NCBI GenBank assembly: GCA_900617975.1
Contig: UZAE01012291.1
Location: forward strand, 11,337-47,880
DNA from: Rodentolepis nana
Lineage: Eukaryota > Platyhelminthes > Cestoda > Cyclophyllidea > Hymenolepididae
DNA: 36,544 nt
Reading direction: 5' to 3'
The first letter of the stretch is position 1. Every line of letters begins with the position of its first letter. The notes under the pieces were generated by a model. It saw only the letters and a list, made by a program, of their open reading frames with translations, made no database searches and had not been told where the DNA came from. The position numbers and the translations under genes were made by a program. Below, one piece after another: positions 1-11,200 of this stretch.

Positions 1-1225
1 ATCGATTACATAGTCTGAAGCTTCAAAGTGACTATAATTGGACAATAACGAACATCGCTTAGATGTATCCATCATCCCCCTAGCAATCTAGATAACCTAA
101 AGCCGAACACTTCAAACAAATTTTTGATGAGTCATATCTAAAAATACGGACAAAACATTCCAAGAAAAGAGTTGAAAGCTAAATGCTAAAAGTTAGCGTT
201 ATTGTCATATTAACGGGTCCCTGACGTGTCGGGTTCAACTGACGATCCTATATCGCACACAAAAGTCACCGGAACAAAAATTTCATCCTGGAATTCTAAC
301 AGTTACTTCTTTCCTTTGCCCTCCACAATTCAGCAAATAATAAATACTCTACACGGATAGGTCATTTTACATTTCATGAAAAGTATCTCGATTTCGATAA
401 AATTTGCAACTAGTACTTCTCTCGAATTCTTAGAAAAGAAACTTTTCAGGACACAAGATTGATCCGTTGAATGACACACACAACTGTCACAATTAAGGTT
501 TACAAGTATAAATATTAATGTCACAATGAATCAATTTGCAAATTTTATTTATTCATTTAATTTCTCTGCAAAAAAGTTTAAATAATTCTTCCTTCCAAAG
601 CCTTTGTTAAAGATGATAAAATAGATGATGAACATTGAGTTTCTGTTTTTTTTCTGGTGTTATACTTTGATTATGGAAATGCTACCCAATAACAATTTAT
701 CCAGTTGCAAGCGTTGATCAGGTTTAGGTCTCAGGGTTTAAGTCTTCATTGGAAGAGCTCCACAGAGTTATAAATTCAACTCGATTTGACTTGAGTATAA
801 GTCAGTTATGAGAAATTGCTGGAAACCTTGTCTTCGAATGAACGGTTTCAAAATATGTTTAGAAATTATTTAATTTGGTAAAAGTCTAAGAATCCAAGTT
901 CTAAATAAGAGGAAAATATTCGGAAATTTTGAATCTTTTGATTCATACACAGGCTGCAAATAATGGAGAAATTGAGGTAATTCGAAGATGGAAATGAAAG
1001 CACCCATTTAATAAAAGACTGCCAACCCTTTTCATTGGCAGTTGTCAATAAAACCAGAAATGTTAATAATTTAGCTCAAAATTTCAACTGAAATCCACTC
1101 AAATTGTGTTTGATTTAAGACCAAGGTTGCGAGACTTTATTTATTTACATATCCACAAATTAAATCTCATGCGACTAAATAGTTTAGAGCTTCCACTAGA
1201 TGCCAATCAAGCCTTATTCAAAGTA

Positions 1226-1546
1226 TATTTATTTATTTATATCAAATGGCAGGCGTCTTGATGGTTATCATTAGCCCTTTAGTTGACTTCAGGCTTCACA
1301 GAGGGAAAGAAACATCAAATTGAAAAAGTCGATAGGGAGGGACAGAAGAGTGTTTCAAAGATGTAAGAGACAAACACAAAGGTAGAACAAAGGTGAGGTG
1401 AGTACTGTGAAAATATTCGAATATGGCATAGGATGAGGTGATGGTAGTTTGAAGTGAGAAGTGAACTGCCAGTTAATAGACTTTTTTGCCGTTTGAATAT
1501 ACGTTGCCAAGGGTGCACCACGTGGAGGTAAGTCTATCGCACACCC
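1226..1546 (-). mobile_element. SINE-like retroposon, full length (copy 1)
   Basis: This copy matches the 3733-4049 element end to end on the opposite strand. It has the head with CCACGTGGTGCACC, GTCTATTAACTGGCAGTTCAC, and the tail GGGCTAATGATAACCATC...GCCTGCCATTTGATATAAATAAAT. The head directly abuts a second, 3'-truncated copy (1548-1752), so the two form a dimer in the same orientation. Confidence 0.9.
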
Positions 1547-1547
1547 T

Positions 1548-1752
1548 GATTCACAGATGTAAGAGGGACGGACAGACAGTCACAAAGGTAGGGAAAAGGT
1601 AAAATGAGTACTGTGAAGGGGTCGAATATGACATAGTGTCAGGTCATAGTAGTTAGAAGTCAGAAGTCAATTGTCGGTTTATAGACTTTTTTGCCGTATG
1701 TGTATACGTTGCCCAGGGTGCACCACGTAGAGGTAAGTCTATCGTACACCCC
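1548..1752 (-). mobile_element. SINE-like retroposon, 3'-truncated (copy 2)
   Basis: It has a complete head (GGGGTGTACGATAGACTTACC... on the minus strand) and a body that stops at CTTACATCTGTGAATCA, lacking about 110 bases of tail. It lies immediately upstream of copy 1 in element orientation. The missing tail is not found on the other side of copy 1, so this is not simply an insertion of one copy into another. Confidence 0.88.
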
Positions 1753-2358
1753 ATTTTCTGGAATATAATTGTATGCTAGTAAAGTATAATGTATCTACTA
1801 AGAAAAAGCATTTTTACTAAACCTTATGCAGTCAACCTATTGATCTCAAGGATTTCCAGATTTTGGTGGCATAGCGATAAGTAAACTTATTCAATCGTTG
1901 AAAATTTCATTTTGTTTGTTTATTTAGTTCGAGCAATGCGAATATTGTGGCCCAAGCACATAATAAATTGGGAATCGCCAAGTGGCTAAAACACTTTATA
2001 AATTTCAATAAATAGTGCCATTGGTTCACATTAATAACCCATAGCTGGTTTAGAAGAGCTTTAGATATGGAAAGGGCCATTTTACCTATTTCGAGTTTAA
2101 CGTTCTGATTTGACGAAAAAATCCACCCCAAGTCATTCTAAAACACAGTGTGTGTGTGAGTCTATTGAATCTAGTTCTTACTTAAATTGGACACATATAG
2201 TCTCGTCTAGAAAGGATTTCTGTTCACAAATATTTTTTAAAATCAGTTTTCACTTTCGGCTTTCTATATTTCGTGACTGGCAATTCGAAATTCCGTTGTG
2301 TCAGCCCATAAAATTAAACACCCACAGCATTATTAACAAGTGCTAAAAACGTCCATAT

Positions 2359-2420
2359 CAATAATATTAATTAATAATATTTATATTAATTAATAATTAA
2401 TTAATTTATTAATAATTAAT
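2359..2420. repeat. AT-only palindromic stretch
   Basis: About 60 bases made only of A and T, built from overlapping TTAATTAA and AATATT units, with strong self-complementarity. Its role is unknown; it may be simple-sequence decay. Confidence 0.6.
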
Positions 2421-3732
2421 GCCTTAAAGTAATTGCGTACAGGCCTGGCTCTACTAAAAACGATACTTTGTTCAAATTAAGTTAAATTGGGTAGAAAAAT
2501 CTACCGCCTTTTTTGATGTTCAGCAACTATTTACATGGTTGGCATGAAATTAATGCAACTCAAATGAATGATGACGGAAACTAGCGGAACAAAGCTGCCA
2601 TAAAAGCGAATTTAAAAGTGAATTCTTTTGCAATAATTTGAAAAGAAATGTTGGTCTACTTATTTGAGCATACAATTATAATGTAAATCTATAAATGCGA
2701 TTAATAATGGCATGCAGCAATAAAGTTTGTTATTTCCATATTTTAATGTATTTCTTTATTTCAGTGTTTGTATAAAGCTCAGATTTCTGGAAAAATGCTT
2801 TTTTCTACCCATTTCTTAAAGTTATTTTTTCTTTAGAATATAGAAAATGATCTAAAACGCTATACAATCGAAATTATGAGACAGCTATTCACATTTTTAA
2901 TCCAAACCGGTGTTCCCTTTACTACCATTCAAACATCTCAGAATGTTTCATCAACTCACCTCTTCTTGAAATGAGGAATAGGGGAAACCATTGTCATTCG
3001 AAACAAATCGGTCATCTGGGATATCTTGATAAAAGGTCCTGAATGCATCAGGCACCTTGATTTTTGCAACAACTTCCTCGTGTTAAAATTATCTTCTGTT
3101 AATAATGAGCTAAAATGATTGTATTTGTTTTGTTCGGTTAAGTATTTAACTATCAAACTACCCTCAGAAATTCCGATTGTATAATTTATCATATGAATTA
3201 TGAACAAAGGCTTTCCATAGAGCTTCAGAGTTTGGGAATGAGCTCTTTACATATTTTATTTAGAGCATCTCTATAAAGATCGTTCCTACATTATTTTCAT
3301 TAAAATAATGCAATAGTGTAACAAAGCACGCTTACTTTAAATCGTCATTTCAGCTACATCCTGGCAGCCTCTTTGTTAGGTATGGAGAAAAAAGGCAAGT
3401 AATTTCACAAGAGAATGCGTTGACAATAAATTAAAGGAGGAATTGGGTGGAAGTATGGCACACAGCGTGCGAACCTGAAATAGTTCCAGACTGGGGAATA
3501 CAGGCGATACATGTGGCAAGTGATTTAAGATACATTTCATTTATGCTTTTAAGCATTAACATCAGTTGCGGAATCGACTCATACCTGCTTTTTCCAATGG
3601 TATAAACTCATAAAGTTGATAAAGGAAGAGTTTGACAAATGATATGTGGAAGTGACATTGCTTATAGGGCATTTTACATAAATAATTTGAATAAAAGTGA
3701 CCATCAACTAGCAACTATTAGTTTTGATTTGA

Positions 3733-4049
3733 GGGTGTGCGGTAGACCTACCTCCACGTGGTGCACCTTGGGCAACGTATACTCATACGGCAAAAAGTCT
3801 ATTAACCGGCAGTTGACTTTTGACTTCAAGCTATCATGACCTGACTCCATGTCATATTCGATCCTTTTACAGTACTCTCCTCACCCTTTTCTACCTTTGT
3901 GTCTGTCTCTTATACATCTTTGAAACGCTCTTCAGTTCCTCCCCCCTCTCGACTTTTTTCAACTTTGATGTCCCTTCCCCTCTGTGAAGCCTGATGTCAA
4001 CTAAAGGGCTAATGATAACTATCAAAACGACCGCCATTTGATATAAATA
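3733..4049 (+). mobile_element. SINE-like retroposon, full length (reference copy 3)
   Basis: This is a 317-base element flanked by a perfect 13-base duplication AGTTTTGATTTGA (3720-3732 and 4050-4062), the mark of target-primed insertion. The head is GGGTGTGCGGTAGACCTACC, followed by CCACGTGGTGCACC. The middle is pyrimidine-rich. The tail is GGGCTAATGATAACTATC, then CCGCCATTTGATATAAATAA. No protein is encoded. I see only poor matches to the RNA polymerase III A and B boxes (ATTCGA near the middle), so its RNA ancestor is unclear. It lies 1 kb past the kinesin stop codon. Confidence 0.92.
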
Positions 4050-4575
4050 AGTTTTGATTTGAAATGAAATCAATCGTTTACCGATTTACAGCAAGGATGG
4101 ATCGTTTAGTGAGCATTTCATCAAAAATCGTTCTCTAAATATTATTGGCATTCCGTAGATCCTCTGCGCGAACTATTTTACCACCGTAGCAGGATCAGTT
4201 ACTGTGCGTCACATTTGCGGATTACCTCATTTTGAACTGGAGATCGGTTGTTAGGGTTTCTATCCTGACAACGTGCATTAAATAGTTGTATTATGTATTA
4301 AGAGATTTGTCATTAAACATACTTATTGCCTATTGGATTTGAGAATTCAATAAGATTTAATTCATGTTAATTCGTTTCTCCTACTTATTCCCTGTCAGAT
4401 CAGTGATTTACGAAGTTATCTCAGCTTTCACATGCCAAAAATTGAATACCTCCGTGAGGCGTTAAGCAAGAGATCTTTGATTTACTTCAAAATGCATAAG
4501 AATAAGGAGGTTAAAAGTGCTATCAAACGGCCCTCTTTCAAGGTATCCTATTATATTCAATCTGATTAAATTATT

Positions 4576-4581
4576 TTTATT
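4576..4581 (-). terminator. Possible polyadenylation signal AATAAA
   Basis: On the minus strand AATAAA occurs about 470 bases after the stop codon of the kinesin gene. It is the first exact copy I found downstream. AT-rich DNA yields such hexamers by chance, and no transcript end can be seen. Confidence 0.15.
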
Positions 4582-4836
4582 TCCCCAAATTCATTATCTA
4601 CACTTAATTTAGACGTACAGCGAATTGGTCACTATCCATCATACAAAATTCAACGTCTTAGTTTCCAATAGTACTTTTGGACAAAATATTTTTTTCGAAT
4701 TCAATACAATAAATAAATTAGGCAAATTGAAAGCAATTAAATATATGGGATTCCATCTTCTCTCACATGAATAAAACAGAATATATTCGTCATTGGAAAG
4801 ATTAGACGATATAAGATTTGGGCTTTAGAGTGAAAG

Positions 4837-4859
4837 TATATATATATATATATATATAT
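4837..4859. repeat. (TA)n microsatellite
   Basis: An uninterrupted TA run of about 11 units in the 3' flank of the kinesin gene. Confidence 0.95.
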
Positions 4860-5053
4860 TGGGTTGAAAGGGATTTTCGTCTACACATATGAATGGTTTT
4901 AAATATAGACGAATCGGACTTTCTTGTTTTCATGAGTTCTTTGCTACTGGTCTTTGTACAATGGGGGGAGGGAATATCTAAGGGAAAAGTAAAGCAAGTT
5001 AGAAACGACTCTGGCTTGAAGGTAGGAGTGAGGAAGCTTTGTACAAATTGCGG

Positions 5054-5244
5054 TTAATGAGGTGAGTTATGGGCTCCTCCTGAACTGGAGGGTTGTGGAA
5101 GGGTGGGGGGTCCGGGGTTGAAATATACCAGGTATTGGGCGTGAGATCGACACGCGTCCACTCTTTGTTGCAGCAACTCAGTTTCATCTGCAAGGGCCTC
5201 TAAAAAGCCATCTTCGTTGGGGTCCATATGCTCTGCAACGTTTA
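5054..5244 (-). CDS. KIF26: Terminal exon: conserved KIF26 C-terminal helix and stop
   Basis: The acceptor is CTATTCCTTGCAG|TA; the two bases TA complete CTA (Leu) with the previous exon. The protein reads LNVAEHMDPNEDGFLEALAD, then ETELLQQRVDACRSHAQYLV, and ends in a Pro/Ser/Gly tail before TAA at 5054-5056. It aligns to the last KIF26 block ([36 protein letters not shown]), with LEAL, RV and C.(A/S)H kept. The protein therefore ends where the family normally ends, apart from a short extra tail of about 20 residues. Confidence 0.92.
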
Positions 5245-8200
5245 CTGCAAGGAATAGAATTGTTTTAAAAGTCTGCGTAGCGAAAAAAATTAGCGGGATA
5301 CTATTGGGGTGGGGGGGGGGGGGGGTTGGCATGACAATGGACTCTCGGTTCAGTTTGAGTCAACAAATCTAAAAATCATTGAACCGTAGAGCATTCAAAA
5401 ATTTTTGGTTGGTTCCCCAATGTGAGTGAATGCAAGTTATAGCAAATAAATAAAATGGATAGTTTAATAAGGAAGCTCAAAACTTACGGTCAAAACTCCA
5501 AGATCCTGGATCTGCTAAAAGTCGAAGTTTAGCATCCGTCAATTCTGCTTTCAACTTTTCTTGACGCTGAAGTAGTGCCTTAATCCTTCTCTTTTTGATC
5601 GACATACTTTTTGTCACCTACAATCCAATAAAGCAAAATAAATATATATACTATTCAAATATAAGTAGAACAAAATATATGGCATCTACAAGTGGAAAAT
5701 GGTTTCAGTTTAAGTTCAATTTTAAATCACAATGTAGGCATAAATACTCAAAGTTATAACATGTTTATTTCAAGAATTCACAACGTTGTATTTATTTACT
5801 TTATTAGACTTATCAACGGACTATCAATAAGGTAGGATCAAATATGTATAGTATATCGTTCAAATCCTAGTGGTACGCGATAGACTTCAAACTATCATGA
5901 CCCCACTGTATGCCATATTCCACCACTTCCACAGTACACACCTGTGGACACACGCCTTTGTGTCTCTTTTACATCTGTGAATCACTCTTCTGTTCACTCC
6001 CCCCCCCCCCCCCTCCCTCGACCTTTTGTGACATTGGTTTTCCTGCCCACTGTGAAGCCTGCTGTCAACTTAAGGGGTTATTATAACTATCATAAAACCT
6101 GCCATTTGATATAAATAAATAAATAAGTTCAAGACCAAGGAAAGGAGTGAAATTGCGAAAACTATGGATTACTGAATTTTTAATATATAGCAAAAGGCAA
6201 TAGAAACTGATAGACAACGTATTTCAAAAGCGGGAGATGCACTCTAAAGAAACTCGCAATCATTGGCTCTCGTATTCTGGATTTCTGATTATTGAATTTC
6301 CAGACTCCTGCTTGAATATGTGAGATATATATTCAATCCCCAATAAACAAGTTAATTTTCTTAATAAAATGCCCCCCCCCCCACTATCTCTGTAATCTTA
6401 AAAATTGCGACTTAGTAAGAGGTTAAATGAGCATAACAAAATGATGGAAGAGTTCTTAAAATTCTTACTTTTGCGCAACCGTTATCTTTCAGCTTGGGGA
6501 TTTTGCGTCTTCATCTTTTTCCCTGTTTGTACCATCCCATGTAATTTGCCTATCAGTTTCCTCCCCAAACTACCTGTATTCGAGCTACATCCTTCAATTT
6601 ATAGTTGAGGAGATTTCCTCTTTTATGACAAATCGCCTCCCCTGTATCTGTCTGGTAACTATTTTGTGGTTGTGAAATTCGTGCAAATCTTAAGACTATC
6701 AGCTTATTCAGATCTCTATTAGCCTAGAGTCCACTCGTTGGAAATCACAGTTTTAGCAGTATCCAGCTTACTTTAATTTATCGATTATTTCCCCAAATAT
6801 TCCAGTGTAATCACTTCAAAGGTGTATACTGTGACGAGAGAGACTAAATGATCTTGACTGCAGAGAGAGAGAGAGAGAGAGAGAGAGGGTGAGAGGGATA
6901 GAGAGAAGGGGAGAGGTGGGGAGACAGATAATATCTAGGGACAACATGATCGATGGTTTGAGATAATTAGCGCGTTTTGCGAAAGCAACTATGCCGATTT
7001 GCATCTTGCCTTCAGAGCGGCAGGAATAAAAGGCGAAAGAAGGGAATAACCAATGAAGGAGTCATGAAAATATGGATACTCAATAACACTGGAGTTGGAG
7101 ACATTCTCTCTCACGTATCTACTTCAAACACATGTACATAATTGCTTCGATCAATTTTAAAACTTTATATGAACCATATATTCTCTAATGAAATCAGTTA
7201 AGCGAAGAATTAAAAAAAGCCAGCAGTGTTAATGAACTTGTCAAGGCAGCCTTTTAAGGTAAAAATGTCAAACTATTGTGAATCTTTATTCCCTTGGGTT
7301 GTCATAGTGAACAAACGTATCCTTTGGGAGGATAAATAAATGAAACTCGTCTTTTTTAAAATAGAAAGATAACTATATATTTTTTATCATTGAGTATTTG
7401 CTGCTAATTGTCAAGAGATCTAAAATTGAAATCAACGCCCGTTCAAAGAATAATTAATTAATGGAGCATGAAATTGTAAATAGATAGGTTTCGTCATGGA
7501 AATCGTCACTAGTATCATCATGATGTTATTTACTGTTGACAGGGACTATCCTATTGAGATGATATGAGCTAGCATTCAGATGAATCAGCTGGTTAGACAG
7601 CATCTGAATATGGTGAAAGTAGACTCATTCAAGAATCCAGGAAACAGGTCCTGATATTTATTCATTGGAAGAGGAATATATGTCGAGATGAATCAGATCG
7701 CCAAAAGGTGATAAACAAGTGTTTCAAAAAATTAAAACTGGTCTAATGTCTTAACTTTAATTTCAGTATCACCCCTAAACCCCATCCTTCCATATTCTCC
7801 TCTCCTTCCGCTTGAATGATTTCGCATCATTAAATAAAAATATTCCTCCTTTTCAAATTGTGTTTATGAATAAATAATAACTTTTCAACTGTTCAGTTCT
7901 TTATTACGTCTCAGTAACATTTTCAATGCCTAAAGATGAGTTTATTTAAGTAAAAGTTCATACACACTAATCATTGTTTTGGTCTCCAAGGTAACATCAA
8001 GTCACCACTAGCCAGTGAAGGTTAATCATTACTCACTTTGGTTTTACGCATTCGATGATTTTGTTAATGCAAATGGATCGCCTTAATAATATCCTTCCCT
8101 AAGTATTTTTCAAATCAACGTCATTTATTAAACACGACTTTGGGAATGAAGATTAGATGCTCATTAGAGTATTGTGCGTGTCTGAGGGGAAAAAGCAAAC

Positions 8201-11200
8201 AATGCATTGGTTGTATTCATATATCGATAAGGCTACCAGACAAATCCAGACGTGCTCATTAGCAATAAATCAATTGAGTAAACTGGTGTATTAGACAACA
8301 TTCGCGCAATTATAGTGGTGTTTTAATATAACTGTAGAGTAAACTTCCTCTCAAGCGGTAAGCAAGGCAAATTGGAGGTAAGGACGAAGCAGAACTGAAG
8401 TCATTAGGATGGGGCGAGGGGCAGCATAAGATGCCCTTCCTCGGATGTTGCCTCACAATATGACTACACGAATCAATGGAAGAAATTTTTTGGTGTAAGT
8501 CAATGTCCTCGGAAAATCTATGGCCACTGAGCGTGTCTATTAAGAATACGGACACCCGGTGATAGTCAGAAATTTAACTTATCTTTAGCCGAAAAAATGT
8601 TAGGGATGAAGGTATTACCAAGTGATTTGCGTAACATCCTAGTATCATAAATTTAGATTGGTAAATAGATTTGATATTTCATATTTATAATTGCAGAAGT
8701 TGTTAGAGCTTTCATCTGTCACTTTGATCACCTTCACAATAAGATGAATTTTGGAGTGAATATGAGAGTGCACCCCGAAATGAAGCTTAATGGAGTACGT
8801 TTTTTCATTGAGCCAGTATATAATCCATCGCACCATAGAAGTCCAACGTTGCGCATCAATGAGATATTGAATATAAACTTATTGTGAGCTTTTTATATCA
8901 TCTATTAGTTTGACTCTTGTGGCATCAGCTTACCTCAGCAGTGTCATTTTCCGTTCGAGGGTGTTCGGGAGGATGGAGATATAGCTTGGGAATTTGAATC
9001 TCACGATGCTCATGATCGGTGGTTGGAGTTTGGGGCCTTTGTGGAGATAATCTACGAACACTCGGCAAACTGCTACTTCGTGATTCTTCTGAGGAACCAG
9101 GAGGAGCGGAAAGACTTCGTTTTGAAGAAGTGGTCCGTTCACCAGATGCTATAAAATTTATAAATTATCAAAAGATCGCATTTTCTAAAGACACACAATC
9201 GATTTATTTTATACCATTTTTTAATCATTATGATCTAAAGTTGAATTAAAAGCTCCTAAAACTTGTACATAACCATCGTAGAGAGAAAAAAATCCATTTT
9301 AAAATTTGGACTTTCATTTTTAGACCAAGTTTTAACAGCACGTTTTTACGAAGAAAATTAATAAATTTGATTTTAAAATCTTCGAGAAAATTGACAAAAA
9401 GTGTAGGTCGGTATAGTGAATGCAAAAAAAACGACAACCGAATCGAAGTGAGAGAAAAATAAACGCTGCAGAGTGCAAAAAAGAATTGTACTTTGCAGCC
9501 ATTTTCCTTGATTGGATTATCCAACCAGTCAACAGGTTGGCTAAAATCCAAGCACTATTCGATTTAATAATAATCGTCATAGAGTCTTCAAAGTACTTCG
9601 CGATTGAAGAGCCAACCATAAACTATGCTCCTGAATATCGCATTAGTGTTTTTATTTTAATTTGAATGACTACCCTCAGCTTAATAGGTCAAAGTAATTA
9701 ATAATTAAAGTAGAGTTTATAATTCCACGGAGACCATGGTTACAGCTTACTATTATAATTTTCGTATCATACGAGAGCAAATTTTTTATTGATTATTCGA
9801 GAATAAATACGTGTAGTTCAATAGCAATACCATTCAGTTGTTTACATTTTACTTTGTCCATATGATAGATTCATTAGTCGACCTTTGTCGATTTGGGAAA
9901 ATTATCCATGTTGCACGAAACTCAGACTGAAAACCGCAATTCCATCACCAAACAGAACGCACATATTCAGTCAGCTTGTGATTCTTAATCTCAGACTGTT
10001 GGTCAAGTAGGTTTGGAAGGTTATTTACTCATTAAATTCATCACAAAGTTGGTAGTGTAATACAGTGGACATCCAAGTGAACTGTGAAAAGCACGTCAAT
10101 GGGTTTCTTTGTGCGATACTAACAACCATAATGATTACAATTGATTGTCGTTGACCTGAGACGTTGAGGAATTCATGGCCCAGTACCTGTCCATAAAACT
10201 TAAATTTAGAATCCATTTTAAAGATTAAAATTACTATAACTGTGTAATTGAGAAATTTATCTAATGATTAAATGAGTCGATCTAATTAAGCTCGTTGTAA
10301 TAGTTCAGAAAATTATTTACTGTGACTATTGTATTGTTATTAATTTCAATTATTGCTTCTTTCGGTTAAGAATGACTGAAATTCTTATGGCTAGACGTGT
10401 AAATTCCCTAATCATAATGTTGAAGTCTTAATAACTACAATAGAAATTACTTTAAACGAATGATCGATGTATTCCTTTATTCTTTGAAAAGGCAAAATCA
10501 TTCTAACCTCAAGTTAACCAGATTTTGGCGATATTTCTTTAATAACCGTCCAAATGCCCCATTTATCCAGCTTTGTTCAGCAAAAAAGACCAAAAGCTTC
10601 AACTCCACATGCGACGAAATGAACCAGTAGGTCCTGACAATATGACATTATGAAATTTTGGCTCATTGAAGTGTCGAATTCGTCTCATACCTAACTTTAT
10701 CCCTGAATGACTTATCACAAAATCTGACACAAATATAACAGTTGGCTCAGCTATACAGCTGTCGTTAAAAGGATTTTGCTCCATCATTTACAACTTCAGT
10801 CAAAGGAGGAAAAGAAGTCTTCAAAAGTTGTTTCTTTTTCAATTCAAGAAGAAATAGTGTCGAATGACTTAATCTACTGTTTTAATCCACTATAGTAGAG
10901 CTAAGCAGTCCATGTGCCATCTTTCTTCAAGTGCTAAAATAAATTTGAAGAATGACGACGTTTAAAGGGTATTCAAATAAAATATTGAAATCTAGCAACA
11001 GAAAAGAGAGACAGGGAGGGGGGGAGAGAGGGGTTTCCACGCAATTTAGTCGAAAGATTTTCTTTTCCCAAAACAGTCAGTGTAACAAAATGAATTGAAA
11101 GCAAATTATACCAATAGGCGCGAATGTTCTACTAACAATTGAAAAGGTATTGAGCGGAAAAGAATCATTTTTTATTGATTGGCGGACTTATACAACGTGT

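Larger units (their letters stand above)
1..5053. other. 3' flank / intergenic region
   Basis: Apart from the SINE copies at 1226-1752 and 3733-4049, a TA repeat near 4837 and an AT palindrome near 2359, I see no gene here. The short open frames are AT-rich and match nothing. The 3' UTR of the kinesin gene should occupy the last few hundred bases before 5053. Confidence 0.5.
5618..8933 (-). other. Intron, 3.3 kb
   Basis: It holds the internally deleted SINE copy at 5871-6124, a C11 tract at 6372-6382 and a GA microsatellite at 6862-6887. The rest is AT-rich, and I see no exon in it. Confidence 0.7.

Noticed and set aside
2110..2346. Open frames of 70-80 codons on both strands in the left flank
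   Set aside because: Overlapping frames on both strands, no motif, and no splice or promoter context.
3733..4049. tRNA-derived head for the SINE family
   Set aside because: Only loose resemblance to A and B boxes (ATTCGA core); no cloverleaf could be drawn by eye.
8930..9142. Alternative frame through the exon at 8934-9148 giving a hydrophobic peptide
   Set aside because: Its phase fits neither the preceding nor the following exon. The Ser/Pro-rich frame fits both.
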